Assembly: GCF_047511655.1 (NCBI RefSeq)
Contig: NC_133397.1
Coordinates: 13,727,501-13,791,500, forward strand
DNA from: Castor canadensis
Lineage: Eukaryota > Chordata > Mammalia > Rodentia > Castoridae
Length of the DNA stretch: 64,000 nucleotides
Reading direction: 5' to 3'
This document shows positions 1-13,360 of the stretch, piece by piece (within the stretch, counting starts at the first letter, position 1; each line of letters starts with the position of its first letter). A model generated the notes under the pieces. It saw nothing but the letters and a program-made list of their open reading frames with translations. It was not told the DNA's origin and searched no databases. The translations under genes were made by a program, and so were the position numbers.

Positions 1-1050
1 TTTGCAAGTACTACTACAACCACTTGGTTTTTATTTTGCATGGTCAACAGTACCCTGTCATAGTCATGTGATAGAAAATCATCCCTCAAAGTTATGTCCA
101 TTCTCCCGTTCACAAAGTCATTTGACATTCTACCAAATATCACAGAATTTAGTACTTTGATGACTTTATATCGAGTAGATCTTGTGAGAAGAAAATAAGA
201 AGTATTTTGGATTTTTAGTAAGACGTGTAGACTAGTAGAGAGAGGTAAATCCCTAAAAATTCATGGCCCCTCACTTTGACTTAATAAAGTTTTTAAGAAC
301 TATCATGGGCCATGTGGAAAAAAAGAAAAAAAAAAAAAACCCAGGTAAGGCAAAAGCAAAGTTAATAGAGTTCCTACTACCCATTATAGACAAAAAGGTA
401 CAAAATTTGGGCACCATTTTGGATTTTGGAGGTAATGTTAGTCACATTTGCGTGTGCGGTATGCTTTGTTGACCTATTTTCAGAGCCACCTGTAAAGCTA
501 CCATAATCGAGTGTGGAAAAGTGCAGTAGAACACTCATAAGCAAGTTTAGGCTGTAGTAAGGCTTTCTCTACCCCTTATTCTTTATGTTTCAAAGACCCA
601 AGTATATTTGAACTGTCTGTGGAAAATACGGAGCCTCTGAAAAGCATCTACAGAAGAATCACAGAATGGACTCCTAGAATTTGGGAGCAAATCTTTGCCC
701 TCTTCTGCATACAAGTATTGTTTTGTTGAGAAATGGTTTCTGGCTTGCTGTTGGATTTTGGTAGAGACAGAAGACACCTGCCTGTGGACATGAGGTGGCA
801 TGACACTTGAGCTTGCTGTCATTAGCTAAGCACTGCCTGATATATTTAGACATAAGACTGGCCATTCACAGCAGCGCTCTAACAACAAATGGAAATCGTA
901 TATAATACAAAAAAGCTTGGACAGGTCTAAAAGGTGCAAGTGGGCTACACGAACAGCTTACTTGTCATTTGTTAAACAGTACAATTGGAGTAAATCCAAC
1001 AATTGCAACAGGCTTCCTGATTCGAAAACAGAAGATTCTTGGAGATCGGG
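1..1050. other. No gene seen
   Basis: A/T-rich single-copy-looking sequence. The 263-472 frame crosses an A-run and has no homology I can see. Confidence 0.6.
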
Positions 1051-1054
1051 TCTC

Positions 1055-1140
1055 GCAAACTGTTCCCCTGAGCTGAACCACAATCCTCCCGATCTCAGCC
1101 TCTCAAGTAGCTTGGATTACAGGTGTGAGCCACCAGTGCT
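1055..1140 (-). mobile_element. B1-like SINE fragment, minus strand
   Basis: cctcccgatctcagcctctc, agtagcttggattacaggtg and tgagccacc are the complement of the 5' half of a 7SL-like SINE. Confidence 0.7.
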
Positions 1141-1289
1141 CACTGACAGAGGACTCTTGAGATAGCTCAGACTCTCAAACTACGTCTTGTTGCCTCACCT
1201 TCTTTTGTCCTTCAATTCATGGCGATGGCCTCCTGGGAAGTTTCTTATGGTCAGTTGAGTAAGACAGATGTGTCTACACATCCTGGAGC

Positions 1290-1560
1290 CACTCAAAAGT
1301 GAAGATGGTGGAGGCATCACAGATGAGGTGGTGAAAGAAATCCTCCTAGTGGGTAGAACTGAGAGCAGTGCCTGTGGTTGTCCACTATGCCAGAAGTAAG
1401 AATGACATTGGCTTATACCCAGCTGCTATTAGTTTGACTGAAAGATTGATGAGAGGAAAGCCAGAGAACGAGGTCCGGGAGCAGATGTCTCTTAACCAAC
1501 ACAGACTGTGAAGCTACTTATTCGTCACATGAATGCCAAGAAAGGACATCTACTGCAGAT
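1290..1560 (+). pseudogene. Unidentified coding-like remnant
   Basis: One frame keeps about 41 codons open (VVHYARSKNDIGLYPAAISL, TERLMRGKPENEVREQM) with protein-like composition and no repeat signature. Upstream parts are broken by stops, so a processed pseudogene of an unrecognised gene is the simplest reading. No parent gene could be named. Confidence 0.25.
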
Positions 1561-2418
1561 GGGGCTTTAACTAACGGGGTGGAGGATGACACTGTATTAT
1601 AGGAAAAGCAAACTGGTTTCCAGGTTTCCAAGAGCTCCCTGCCTACCCAGGAGAGTCAATGGCATTCTGGGAGGCCCTAGGAGGGGTGTACCAGTAACAG
1701 TGCAACTTTGTTTGTGGGTTTTCCAAGTTTTAGAGGCAAAGGCTCCTTTAATGTCTTTAATGTCCCAGTAGACGCACCTGCATTATGAAGCACTTGCATT
1801 GCACAGGGTCTGAGCCTGGGAACTACGAGCCAGAGGGAGAGGCAGAGTGTATACGCTGAGAATTCCAGGTCTCATCCCTCCTTTCTTCACTCTGGCAATT
1901 GTAATTCTGCTGGGAGGAAGGGAAGACACCTAGATGCGTGTGAAAACCCAATCTAAAACCAACTCCTCAGGAAGGCATCTGACTTGGAGCTGGAGGAAAA
2001 TAAGTAGCATAAATAGCCAAAACTGTGGTGCTCAGGGCAAAGAATTTCTCATGAGGTGGAGGAGTGAGAAAATGTTCTTTAAACAGAAAGGAAAGGGCTT
2101 TGATTGGAGCTGTAGGGGCATCTAAGTTTGGGGAGACCATGACAACAATGTGGAGGCTGGTGACAGGGAGAGGTGGGCTTTTGATCCAGGGTTAGACATC
2201 ATGAGTTCAGGGAGCTTGGCACAGGCTCCACAGAGCCCAGACAGCAACAGGGCCTGACAGGGCACTGGCTTCTAGTATGTAAAATGAGACTTTGTCATCT
2301 TAGGACTGTGAGGCCTCCTTTTGGCTCCTGATGTGCACTACACAGACTGCTTGCACTTTGTTCCCAGGTGACTACAAATCTGGGTGTTCACTCACATCAG
2401 TGTTTGGACTCAAGCAAA

Positions 2419-2740
2419 TTAAACCTCAAAAGGAAAGAAATCATGACACCTGCATGCTAAGCTTTTCTTTGTCAATTCTGGTGTCTTGTCTGAGGCCCAC
2501 CCTTCATCTGAGGCTACTGAGATGGTGATATCTTCCCCTTTCAAGGGAGACACTGCTGCTAGCACAGAGGTATGGTCAACATCCATACCAATGGCTTGAA
2601 CTTGCTGTGATAGTGTTTTTATGAGATACAATCGAGTCTTGGGCAGGGGTTCTGTCAAGAATCGGTTCAGCCCTTGGGCAATCACTTCTGGTGTGGGAGC
2701 TGCCTTCCTGCCTGCAGGATGAGGAACTCATACTGCACAG
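2419..2740 (-). pseudogene. Unidentified coding-like remnant, minus strand
   Basis: An 88-codon minus-strand frame (starts at the complement of 2685) with protein-like text: GLNRFLTEPLPKTRLYLIKT, LSQQVQAIGMDVDHTSVLAA, VSPLKGEDITISVASDEGWA. The frame stays open upstream of that Met to about 2740. No domain was recognised. It could be a pseudogene fragment or a short exon. Confidence 0.3.
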
Positions 2741-2964
2741 CCTGTGGGACCCTTCTAGCTCTGAGAGTTCAGGATTCTAGTTCTCGTGTCTTTATATGAA
2801 GCTCAGTTCATATATAGTGCACTCTCGCAGGGGCTAGGAAGCCCCTTTAAAGTAGGAATTTTCTTTATTCCTTTAAGATAGGAATTTTCATGCCAAGTTG
2901 TGTTTGTCAGCATTTCATTACTGCAACAAATGCCTGAGACATCCAGCTTATAAAATAAAACATA

Positions 2965-3075
2965 TTGCAGTTGTTTTAAGTGGAGGGAGGGGTAGGGAGA
3001 TGGTGGGGGTGAACCTAACCAAGCCACATTATAATGTCATAATGAATCTCCCTGTACACTAACATATGGTAATAA
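2965..3075 (+). mobile_element. Older L1-type 3' end
   Basis: A purine-rich ggagggaggggtagggagat tract is followed by aacctaaccaagccacatta, caatgaa-like sequence and taataaaaatg. It is similar in plan and wording to 9785-9915, so the two are copies of one older L1 3' end. Confidence 0.5.
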
Positions 3076-5404
3076 AAATGTTTGAAACAATCAAAAAACA
3101 AACAAAAAGAACTCCAGTCTGCCCAGAGCAGTGTGCTTGTATCTGTATGTGGACTGTGTTGCACTATTCTCAGATGCAGTGTGGGTTCATCCTATAGGAT
3201 TGAAGTGCTCTCCAGTTGGACTGTATCAAAAAACTCTATTGGGGCTGAGGACGATAGGTCGGGGTAGCTAACCTTTCCCACAAGAAGATTCTCCTTTCAT
3301 TCTTGCCTCAGAGGATCTGATTTATATTTTCAGTGATAAAGGAAGTTCCTTATTTGGAGCTGTTTTGGAGACATCAGAAAGTAGACAAGAATTTGTTCAT
3401 CAGCCTTCGGGAGGTGACCACCTTACAGTGAAGGAATATCACCAGGATGCGATGAATCTGGACAACACACTCCTGCAGAAGCACAGAAGACATAGAGGAA
3501 AGAAAAGAAATGGGTGGAGGGTTTATTCACTTTCTCAGATCTCTGAGAGAAGAGTGATCTTTTATTTTTTGGTTCCAGTTTATAGTCTAGGACTTTGAAT
3601 GTAACTGGGAGCAAATGAATGTTTGATTAGATGAATGAATGAGTGCATTCAAAAGGCAGAACTAGAATCAAACAAATGTAAAAAACAGGACATATTTTGG
3701 CTTTGATTAAAAATCAGTGTCAGTTAATTAACCAGTGTTCCTTTAGGGAAATAAGCTCCCCACCATTGGGATAAGCAGACAGACATCAGCAGAATGACCT
3801 TCTCGGAATGCCATAAAAACCACTTCTACCCTTGGAACATGTGCCAAGCTGTCACTATCTAGCTTTATGTCGATTAAGCTCTGTTATATCTAGGTGGCGG
3901 CCACTTGGGGTAGTATGTACCCATATATCAAAGTAGGGAAAGAAGCTCTTCCTTTATGGGCCCAACTCTGAATTTCATGGATGTTACAGCCAAGTTCTAT
4001 CAGAACCTCAAGCTTTTTTCTTAACTAAAGTACAGCTAGATGAAGAAAAATAAAAGAAAACACACAAAGCCTGGGAGACTGCTACAAGGCTAAATGGGAT
4101 ATGTCATGGGTGATAAAATCAAAATGAAGTATTCCTTATTATTTGCAAGTTTTCTGACTCTATCAGAAACGTTTAATTATAGCCATAAAAGTTGTCATCA
4201 AAATGGCCTACCCTAATATGAACATAAAAAAAGATGAAGACGACCCATGAAGTCTTCATAAGTTAATTAAAATTCTTAGTTTAATGAGGTGTCATTCTGA
4301 TAGATTAAGTAGGGTATGCAGTTTACAAATGAAACCTCCAAATAAAAGTGATTCAAAAGAATAACATTCATTCATTCAATGCTGTCACTGTGGTTAAATA
4401 CAACAGGCTTGCTATCAAAAGTCCAAGCTGGAAGGATCGAGGACAGTGGATGGAGCGCCATCCATCTACACTGTGCTCAACCATGGCACACAGAGAAGAA
4501 ATGCCCTCTGCCAAAAGCAGTTGTAATTTACCAAGGATAAAAGACTTCATCCTATGAAGACATCGTTATAATGGTGGCATTATAGATATTACCTGACATA
4601 TTTTGTATGAATTGTTCTGTGTGGCTGCCAATGAATCTATATTAAGCTGAGCTTAGTGTGTAACGTGTTAAGACCAGGACACATGAAAAGGGAACCATGT
4701 AGAACTCGAGGCTGGCCTAGCAAGGAGCAGTAAGACTTAGTCCCTTATTTCTCCACAGTGCCAGGGTGGTTGTCACTGGGTCTGCCACATTGCAGGACAC
4801 ATCTACATCTAAATCTTTGACATTAATTTTCAGACACCCCAGTAAGAATAAGACTCCTGTGACTGACCCAGTTTGTGAATCTTGGGATATTGGGAGAGGG
4901 CTCTGATAACTTCATCTTCATATCATCAATCCTCACATTCTTAGGGGGTTAGGACCTTAGAGAGGCTGCAAAGCTCCCATAACCTCTGACCTAGTGGTTT
5001 TTACAATGTGAAGTTCAGTATCTTTGCTTTTCAATGTTTTTTGGAGATGGGGCATCAAAGTCAGGAACCTGGCCTATTACCCAATAACCTCAATCATTTC
5101 CACTTTCCTTCACTTTGCTTGCTGGTATTTCAGGTGTAAGTTTGAAAAAGGTTGATTTTTCAGACAAAAATATTGAACACCAAAAGCCTAGACCATCTTT
5201 TTATAAAATGAATTATATGGATGATTATTATAAACACAGAGTCCTTAGCTCCCTGCAAAGAAATTCTGATCAGTAGGCTTGGTATAGGACCCAGAAAACT
5301 GCTTTGTAGAAAGTGCTCAGTGTTTAACACAGACATTGCTAGTTCTGGGGGTCATGCAAGCCTGTCAATAGAACTCTCTGCCGTGGTGGAAATAATGCTT
5401 TCTG

Positions 5405-5530
5405 TGTGGCCACTGGAGCAGCACTCCATGCAGTTACTGGGCATTTGAAATGTAGCTAGTGTGACTAAGAAACTAAATTAAAAATACTGTTTAATTTTAC
5501 CTAACATAAATTGAAACTATCACATAGAGT
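5405..5530 (+). mobile_element. Possible ancient DNA-transposon fragment
   Basis: gggcatttgaaatgtagcta, gtgtgactaagaaactaaat and a ttaattttacctaac block resemble a common old mammalian repeat. The family was not assigned. Confidence 0.35.
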
Positions 5531-5984
5531 TGGTGGTTACTGGGTGGTACAAGACTGTGTTTCCTCTGTGAGTCTGCCCTGCAGCATCTCTAACAGGTAG
5601 ACATACCTCCTCTTCTTGTTCAAAGAGCTTTCTGCCTGTGCTGATCCATTCCCAAGGTTGGGGGTATTAATTAACATGCTTATTTCATACTTATTACATA
5701 GCTGGAAAAATATACATGAATAATTAGGGTTCTCTATCTTTAAAAAGTTCATAATCTAGTGAGGAAGATTCTAGTCAAGAAAATGGCCAAGTTTAGTCCT
5801 ATCAGAGGCAGAAAAAAAGATTCTGACCATAACACTTATTTCCATTCATCCTGGATCCTTCAGCTTCTAGACTCCATGATGGCTTTATATCAGGGAAGTT
5901 TCTGTTTCAGTATTTAGGATCATTGTGGAATACCAGCACTCACTTCCTGATGGGGAGGATCACAGGATCAAGAGCATAGCAATG

Positions 5985-6125
5985 GGACATAGCAATTGGG
6001 ACAGCGGGGGTCCAAATCTTTCTGGCATTTATTAGCTATGTGCCCTTGGGAAATGTGTTCAACTTCTCTGTGCTTCAGTTAGCTCACCTTAAATGGTTAT
6101 AATGCTATTACCTACTGTCAGCCGC
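5985..6125 (-). repeat. MIR fragment
   Basis: tagctatgtgcccttgggaa, aacttctctgtgcttcagtt, and a taaatggttataatgctatt block: MIR core in reverse orientation. Confidence 0.7.
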
Positions 6126-8499
6126 TGTTGTCAAGGATAATAGGTAAAAAGTATGTGAGGTGTGCAACATGGTGTCTACAAGTGGTTACTGCTCAAAACA
6201 ATCCAAGATTCCCTGGCACAGTGACTGAGAACATGAGCTCTGGAGCTGTTGTCTCCTTTATAGAACTGCCACTGGTAGCTCAGAGAACTTGGAGAGTTTA
6301 CTTAATACCTTTGTGCTGTGAAAGAAAAGAAAACCTCAGTGCTGCTTGTTGAAGATGGAAAGCAGACTATTCAGTAGCACTGGGGTTTTGGAGTATGGGA
6401 GAGAGATGGGGCTCAACTCAGAACACAGCAAGGACAAGTGGGAAATTCATAGTCAAGGAGAGAGATGAGGGTTGGTAGATGGGGAATGACCAAGAGGAAA
6501 CATGAAGTATTGTGATTCTTGCTAAACCTAACATGCTAGGGTGACCAGACATCATCTGGGGGATGGTGAAGGATGAGGAGCCTGATTACAAATGGAAGGT
6601 GATCAGACATTGAGGGTGGGCTTCTGGTTAAAGTGCTAGATTCTTGCTGAAATTGAATAATGCAGAGACAAATGAGGCAATCCAAACTTCAGGCCCTTTT
6701 GGACTGAGAGCTAAGAAGCCTCAGTAAAGAGTCTAATTAAGAAGGGAATCTGTCAGTACTTCAGCTTTCTCCTCTGTAAGAATGAATGAGGGGAATTATA
6801 TAGCAGGAATCAAAATAGAGAGACTAAGGTCCATGATTCACTGACCAGGACTAACTCCTAGCAAGTCCTATGTAGGCATTTACACTTACCTATTCTGTTA
6901 TCACTAATTGCTGGATTTCACTCTTCAATCCACATTTTCCTCCAACCCAGCGGCCAGAATAATCATGGAAAGGAATATGTTTGACATGTCACTTTGTACC
7001 TTAAAATCTTAGCTTATCACCCTTATTTCCTTCACCTTATTACCCAGCTTTGCTTCTCACTGTGTCCCTATCATTAATCCTCTGCCTTGTTCTTGAACAA
7101 AAAGCAAAAGTATGTGCTCCAGCCATATAAAATCCCTGTGGGTGTCATGCACCTTTATTGTCCCTACTTTGGATGGCTCCCTCCAGTGTTCAAAGCTGAG
7201 CTCAGAGGCTGTTACTGGGATAAATTCCTTTACTACTTTGCCCCAAGCCAGCCCCTGGCTGGTTAGATTGCTCATCCTTTCTGTCACATGACTTTGTGTT
7301 TAACTTTATCCCAACAATAATCAAACTCCCCCATGACATGTGAGTTCTCTGAATTTCATAACCACATCTAGGCAATGAGCACATGGTCTTCTCCTGAGCA
7401 CAACGGACAGAGTTCAGGAGGTGACAGGAAGTTTCCACTGAGACCTCCCTCCCTTTTTTTCTGGGTTGACTAGCTTCACTTACAACCACAGGAATTCAGA
7501 GATGCTAATTTGGCAGCTCTCTGAGAAATGGGGCACAGGAAACTTCCACAGGTAGAGTGTAGCTATCTTGAGGCGATGGAATGAGTTAATACAGGTAATT
7601 TAAATCAACATGCCATGCATGGCTGCTTCTCAAACAACTCAACACTTTCTAAGGTTAGAATGGAATATTTATTAAAAACACTGGCAAAGTCTGTCAAAGT
7701 GAGACCTTTCATATCCGTAATTCCTGCCATCTGTAACATCTTATGTTACATAAGATTCCCCAATTACCGGTAGCGTGTTAATCCATCGTCTGTCTTAAAT
7801 ATTTTTAGATGACTCTGCTTAGCTCCCCTTTCTGTTTTTGTAAGGGGGTGTTCTTGACTTTTCGTGATTAATTTTATACTGGCTTTATCATATTAATGGG
7901 AGTATCTAAAAATCTGGGGGGATGGTTTTATAGGAATACAATAGTATATAATTACAACTTACATCAAAGCCAAAGGAAAAATTACAAGTCTGTTAATTAA
8001 GGAGAGACAATTAAATTTCCTCCTCTCATCAAATATTACAAATGTAATTTTCTTACAGGGTTATCATTTTTACCTAGATAAGAAGTTGTTCTACCAGGTC
8101 AGTGTTATTGTTTGTAATAATAGAAAAGAAGATGATACATTTTCAGGAAATTACTTATGCTAATGATTTCAGGATGCCTCTACTCTTAATTATTTAATTC
8201 TTAATTATCTAGTTGTAATACTAAAGAGTATTTATTCTTCCTGTACATTCCAGCTATACATAAAGTGTTAGATAAATAGGAACAATATTGACCATGCGTC
8301 CAATAAGGAGAAGACAAGAGCTATACTTCTATTTCTTATGAAGTGGCAATAGTACTATGCCCTTCAGAAAGGAATTGTCTGCCCGTGTGAGGTGTTGAGC
8401 ATGCCTTATTACAAGATTAGTCCCTAAAGAGCAAATCCTCATCATTGACACACTTCAAAATGGAGATGATTTTATGTAGCATATGATGTAGACCCCCCC

Positions 8500-8875
8500 T
8501 CTCCCACCAGACCCCTTTTGTGTTATTAACTATGTCAACCCCATCTGTGGTGGGCAGTTCTCATGTACGTTGTCAATGGCCTCTGCTACCCCCAATGTGA
8601 TGGGAATTACAAGGGGGCTGTTGGAGGCAATTAGGTCAGGAAGGTGGAGCCCTCAGAAGGAATTCCTGTCCTCATGATAGAGATGTGAGGAGCTCCTTCA
8701 TTTCTTTCCTTTAGTCAGGTGAGATTAGTGCAAAAGGGTGGAATACCTGCTGGTTCCTTGATTTTGGACTCCTCGGCCTCCAGAACCTTCAGAAATAAAG
8801 TGCTGTTGCTTCTATGTCAGCTCGTTAATAGCATTATGTTGTATCAGCCTGGATAGACTGAGATATCTACCCTCG
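8500..8875 (+). mobile_element. MaLR-type LTR (MST/MLT1-like)
   Basis: Contains acccccaatgtgatgggaat, an aattaggtcaggaaggtgga block, cagaaccttcagaaataaag (poly(A) signal) and a gatagactgagat end, all hallmarks of mammalian MaLR LTRs. It is solitary, with no internal region seen. Confidence 0.75.
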
Positions 8876-9262
8876 TGCTGAACTGTCTGTCTCCGCATTT
8901 CTGTTTCTCAGCTTTCTCTGAAATCAGGCAGGTTGTTCTCCTACCTCCCTCCCTCCACCCCATAGGTACAACTCAGAAAGACAAAGTGGATGTACAAGTC
9001 AGAGACAAAAATCAGCTCCGGGGGACCAGGAAGCAGTGGATCAATGTGACACTTAGAGTTTTCTACATGGTTCCTCAGAGGCTTGGAGAAGCCTGAGCTC
9101 CAGGTGGCACAGAGGTGACTTGTTCTGTAGCACATCTGTTCCCAGATGTTACATGACTCAGAAAAATCCTCAATGATTTAGATATTAAAATTACTCTTAA
9201 ATAATACTGAAAAGGATGAAAATCATGCGCAGAGTACAAAACAGTGTAATAAAAATGACAGT

Positions 9263-9600
9263 GGCTGAGCCTGGTGGCTCTTGATTGTAATCCCTGCTAT
9301 TTGGGAAGTAGAGATTTAGAAGATTGCTGTGTGAGGTCAGCCTGGGCAAACAGCAAGACTCCATCTCAACCAATAAGCCAGGTGTGTTGGTATATGCCTG
9401 TGATCCCAGCTATGTGGGAGGCAAAGGTAAGAGGATCATGGTCCCAGGTGGGCCGGGACAAAAAGCAAGATTCTATCTGAAAATAAACTAAAACAAAAAG
9501 GGCTGGGATGTGGCTCAAGTGGTAGAGAACTTGCATGGCAAGTGTAAGACCGAGTTCAAACACCAGAATTGCAAAACAAACAAAAAAACAAACAAAAAGA
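9263..9600 (+). mobile_element. Composite SINE: two B1-like units plus ID-like unit
   Basis: First 7SL-like unit: gcctggtggctcttgattgt to ctccatctcaacc. Second: ccaggtgtgttggtatatgc to attctatctg. Then a tRNA-like ID unit (gggctgggatgtggctcaag to gagttcaaacaccag) with an A-rich tail. Confidence 0.8.
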
Positions 9601-9784
9601 TAGTGCTATATAGTCACAGAAAAATGCCTTTCCTGAAAGGTTTTTGTATGAACAGAGAAAAAAGAAGCTAAACCGTACTCATAAGAGGGCATAAAAATAA
9701 GAAATAGAGTGAATGAAGGAGATGAAGGAGAGGGCATATGACTGACGGACTTCTTATACTTACATGGAATAGAACAAAGAAACC

Positions 9785-9925
9785 ACTTGCAATAGCTTTA
9801 AGTGTGGTGGGGAGGGAGTTAAGGGGCAGAGACGGTGGGGGAGATCTAACCAATGCATTTGGAATTCTCACAATGAATCCCCCCTGTACAGTGAATATAT
9901 CCTAATAAAAAACTTTAATAAATAA
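9785..9925 (+). mobile_element. Older L1-type 3' end
   Basis: ggggagggagttaaggggca, then a gagatctaaccaatgcattt block, tgaatcccccctgtacagtg, a cctaataaaaaac signal and an A-rich tail. It matches the plan of 2965-3075. Confidence 0.55.
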
Positions 9926-9984
9926 AAATTTAAAAAATTTAAGAAAACAGGAAGTAATAAACAAAAATTACAACAGTAGGCATA

Positions 9985-10175
9985 CTAATGCTTATAGTTA
10001 CACTAACAGTTACTGACTGGTTACTATATCCAAGGACCTTATTACATTTTTATAATTAACATCATTTTGTAGATGATTAAATTGAGACACAAAGTTTCCC
10101 AAGATTGCACATTTAGTAAATCATGAAACCTGGATGAAAACCCAGGTCATGTGTATTTTAGTCTCCCTCCCTGTC
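9985..10175 (+). repeat. MIR fragment
   Basis: ttttgtagatgattaaattg, agacacaaagtttcccaaga and ggatgaaaacccagg follow the MIR core and 3' part. Confidence 0.7.
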
Positions 10176-10326
10176 AAACCATTTACGGCTATTCCACGGC
10201 TACTTCTTATGACCTCCCCTTGTACAGCTGTGTGCACACGCACACACATGCAAATACATAAGTCCCATGTTTGCTAATCAAGGTAAAAAGAGAATTATAA
10301 ATTCAAATAAAAATAATTCCAAAGAA

Positions 10327-10662
10327 GTGGAAAGGGGAACAGGTACTAGAGAAAAGGTGAGATCAAAAAGAATTAACCTAGAAGGTAACACCCACGCACA
10401 GGAAATCAATGTGAGTCAATGCCCTGTATAGCTATCCTTATCTCAACCAGCAAAAACCCTTGTTCCTTCCTATTATTGCTTATACTCTCTCTACAACAAA
10501 ATTAGAAATAAGGGCAAAATAGTTTCTGCTGGGTATTGAGGGGGGGAGAGAGGGAGGGGGCGGAGTGGGTGGTAAGGGAGGGGGTGGGGGCAGGGGGGAG
10601 AAATGAACCAAGCCTTGTATGCACATATGAATAATAAAAGAAAAAGGAAAAAAAAAAAGATG
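10327..10662 (+). mobile_element. L1 3' end (same young family)
   Basis: Aligns by eye with 51150-51469: ggaacaggtactagagaaaa, then ggtaacacccacgcacagga, the G-rich run 10537-10600, and the end accaagccttgtatgcacat with an A-rich tail. It is strongly 5' truncated and has no coding capacity. Confidence 0.88.
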
Positions 10663-11139
10663 TGGATACAACCATAGTCACATAGAAAAACCTAAAAATT
10701 AAAGAATCAGTTGTAAAAATTTTTTGCTAAATAATTTATATGTGCACAAAATATCTCATTTTCTACAAGACATAAACCCTTAAAAATCAAAAGATGTAGA
10801 GTACATAAGCAAGGCTCACAAGTATGGAAAAAATTGAGAATATTGACTGAAAAATTGCCTTTAAAAGGGGATTGAAATATTTTCTTGTTTCAGATCTTCA
10901 AACATATATTTTATAGCTTTTTAAAAAATTCTAGACTTGATTGAAAGAACAAACTTGTTTCCCCTTTAAAGAAGTTAGTATAAGCTCTGTAAAAAATTAT
11001 AAACCTGCACAGCACACACTTGACAAGCTGGTATCACTATTAACACTGTTTAAAATACTAAATGAAACTAATCCAGACAGAAGCCAGCAGTGCACACTCC
11101 CACACTGTAAAAAGCCGTATGGTGTGGCTATGTAGAATT

Positions 11140-13360
11140 CATCTCAGGATATATGAATGGCAAAACACTAAGAAAATTGTCCAGTATTATTCTCGATAAC
11201 ATTTTATCTCACAGGAAACAAATGATCTCATTAGATACTTAGAAGGGCATCTGGTTCCAAAAGCGTTAATCTAACAAAGAAGTATTCCAGATCCACCCTG
11301 GGCTAGGTTTTATTAGGCAATGGTGAGAGAGTGGTCAGAGAAGAACTCTGTGAAGCTTATGTCTGCAAGGAAAATTAACAATAAGGCAATTAAAAGTATG
11401 TGCCAAAGAAGGTGGGATTTAGTAGGTTCTGACAACATCTACCTGAGGGAGATGTAAAAATCTAAGGATTCAAGACGGGGCTTGCCAAGAAAGTGATATT
11501 TAAGCTAACACAAGAAGATTGTAAAGGGGTTAAACAGGTCAATGAATCCTCCAGAAAACTGAAAAGGAGAGAGGGAGAACTTCCTCACTCCTTCTATGAG
11601 ACCAATGTTATGTAAATATTCAAACCAGAGAAAGCAGCACAAGAGGAAACCACAGACCAGTGTCTCTCACCAACAGATGCAAAATCATTGACTCACTTTT
11701 AGAAAATTCAATACAAAATGTATAAGAGTCTCTGTAAGACTTTTTTTTTTTTGGCAGAAATTGACTAGCTGGTTTTAAAATTCATATGGAAATGGAAAGT
11801 ATCTAAAACAGTCAGATTTAATTTAAGAAAGAACAAAATCAGAGAATTTGCATTATCTGAGTTCAAGATTTATTATGAAGCTACATTAATCAAGACAGTC
11901 TGGTATTAATTATAAGTCAAATAGATCAATGGCCTTGAACAGAATCTAGAGTTAGGGCCTCACATACATGACAGAGTTAGAAAGACACTTCCATGCAGAA
12001 GGGCCCTGTTTTCTTTTCAACAATTATGCGGAATCTTGGGAGTCCATATGCAAAAAAGAAGTTCAACCTTGCAATCCCAGCTACTCTTGAGGCAGAGGCC
12101 GAAGGATCTCAAGTTCGAGGCCAGCCCAGGCAAAAGTAACAGTGAAACTGTCTCAAAAAGAAAAAAAAAAAAAAAGAAACAAAAAGGCTGGGGACATGAC
12201 TCAAGTTGTAAAGTATTTGTCTTGTGTGCACAAAGCCCTTGGGTTCAATTCCCAGTACCACAAAACCCAAACCAACAACAACAAAAGTTCTAACCATACC
12301 TAACCCATATACAAACATTAAATCTAAGTGGAAAACCTAAAATGTTAAAACCTTTTGGAAGAAAACCTCAGGGAAGGTTTGTGACTTTGGACTAGGAACA
12401 ATTTCTTTGATACAACACCAGAAATACAGTCCATAACAGAAAAAGGATGAATAAATTGGACTTCGTCAAATTAAAATTCCACCTTTGTAAAGTGATTGCA
12501 GAGATAATGAAGGGGCAACCATGGACTGGGAGAAGAAAACTTGAAAAATCACATAACTATAGAAAACTCATAACACAAATAGCTTCTAAAATCAATAATA
12601 TGAAAACAACAATGACAAGGCAGAAAGCAAAAGCTAGGAATAGACCCCCTCACCAAAGAAAATAAGACACACCCAGATAGGCTTGGCATCACTAATCTTT
12701 GCAGAAATGCCAAATAAAAAATAGCAAGATACCACTCCAATCTATTAGATTGCTTGAAATGTGAAGTGGCCAATTGTGTCATTTGCTGGTGAGGATTTTA
12801 AGGAATCTGGAACAGCCACACACACCCATGTACACATTTAAAATGGCCCAATTACTTTGGAAAACAGATAGTTTCTTAGAAGTTCAAATATATAACCCAT
12901 ACAGCTACTCATAAGTAAATGAGGCATATGTTCATACAAAATCTTGTGAACTGCTATTTGAAACTGCTTTATTTGTGATAGTAAAGAAAAGGAAATGCTC
13001 AAAATACAGATTAAGAAGCAGTGTTTTGTGAATATGGTTAAACTCTACTTAATACAAAGGAAGAACCTACTAAATACTTGAACAAGCAGATGAATTTCAA
13101 GCTATTTATGATGAGTCTGAACAAAACCAGACAAAGAGGAATGCACGTTGTATGGCTCTATTTCAAGGCAACACAAATGAACCTATTGTGACAGCAAATG
13201 GATCAGTGTTACAGGAGGATGGCAGGGGCCTGCAGGGGGGTTACAGAGAGGTGTGAGGAAACTAAGGGGCAGTGGATGTGTCTGGTACATTAACTATGGT
13301 GATGGTTTCACAGTATGCATGTGGTATGTATTGCAAAATTGACAAATACTTTAACTAGGT
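11140..13360 (+). mobile_element. Ancient L1 (L1M-type) ORF2 and 3' UTR
   Basis: Degraded ORF2: agagggagaacttcctcact, the catcaaga-type block at 11890 (aatcaagacagtctggtatt), and tttcttttcaacaattatgc. The typical L1M 3' UTR phrase ggtgatggtttcacagtatg is at 13299. An unrecognised block (about 11280-11520) and a SINE (12066-12284) interrupt it. No open frame survives. Confidence 0.75.
12066..12286 (+). mobile_element. Composite B1/ID SINE inside the ancient L1
   Basis: A truncated B1-like unit (atcccagctactcttgaggc), an A-rich linker, then an ID-like unit (ggctggggacatgactcaag to gttcaattcccagtaccac). The L1 words aagttcaacc before and aagttctaacc after are the probable target-site duplication. 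Confidence 0.75.

Larger units (their letters stand above)
3076..8499. other. Downstream flank, no gene seen
   Basis: No coding pattern, splice-paired exon or RNA gene recognised. Apart from the MIR (5985-6125) and possible DNA-transposon piece (5405-5530), it is unassigned. Confidence 0.55.
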
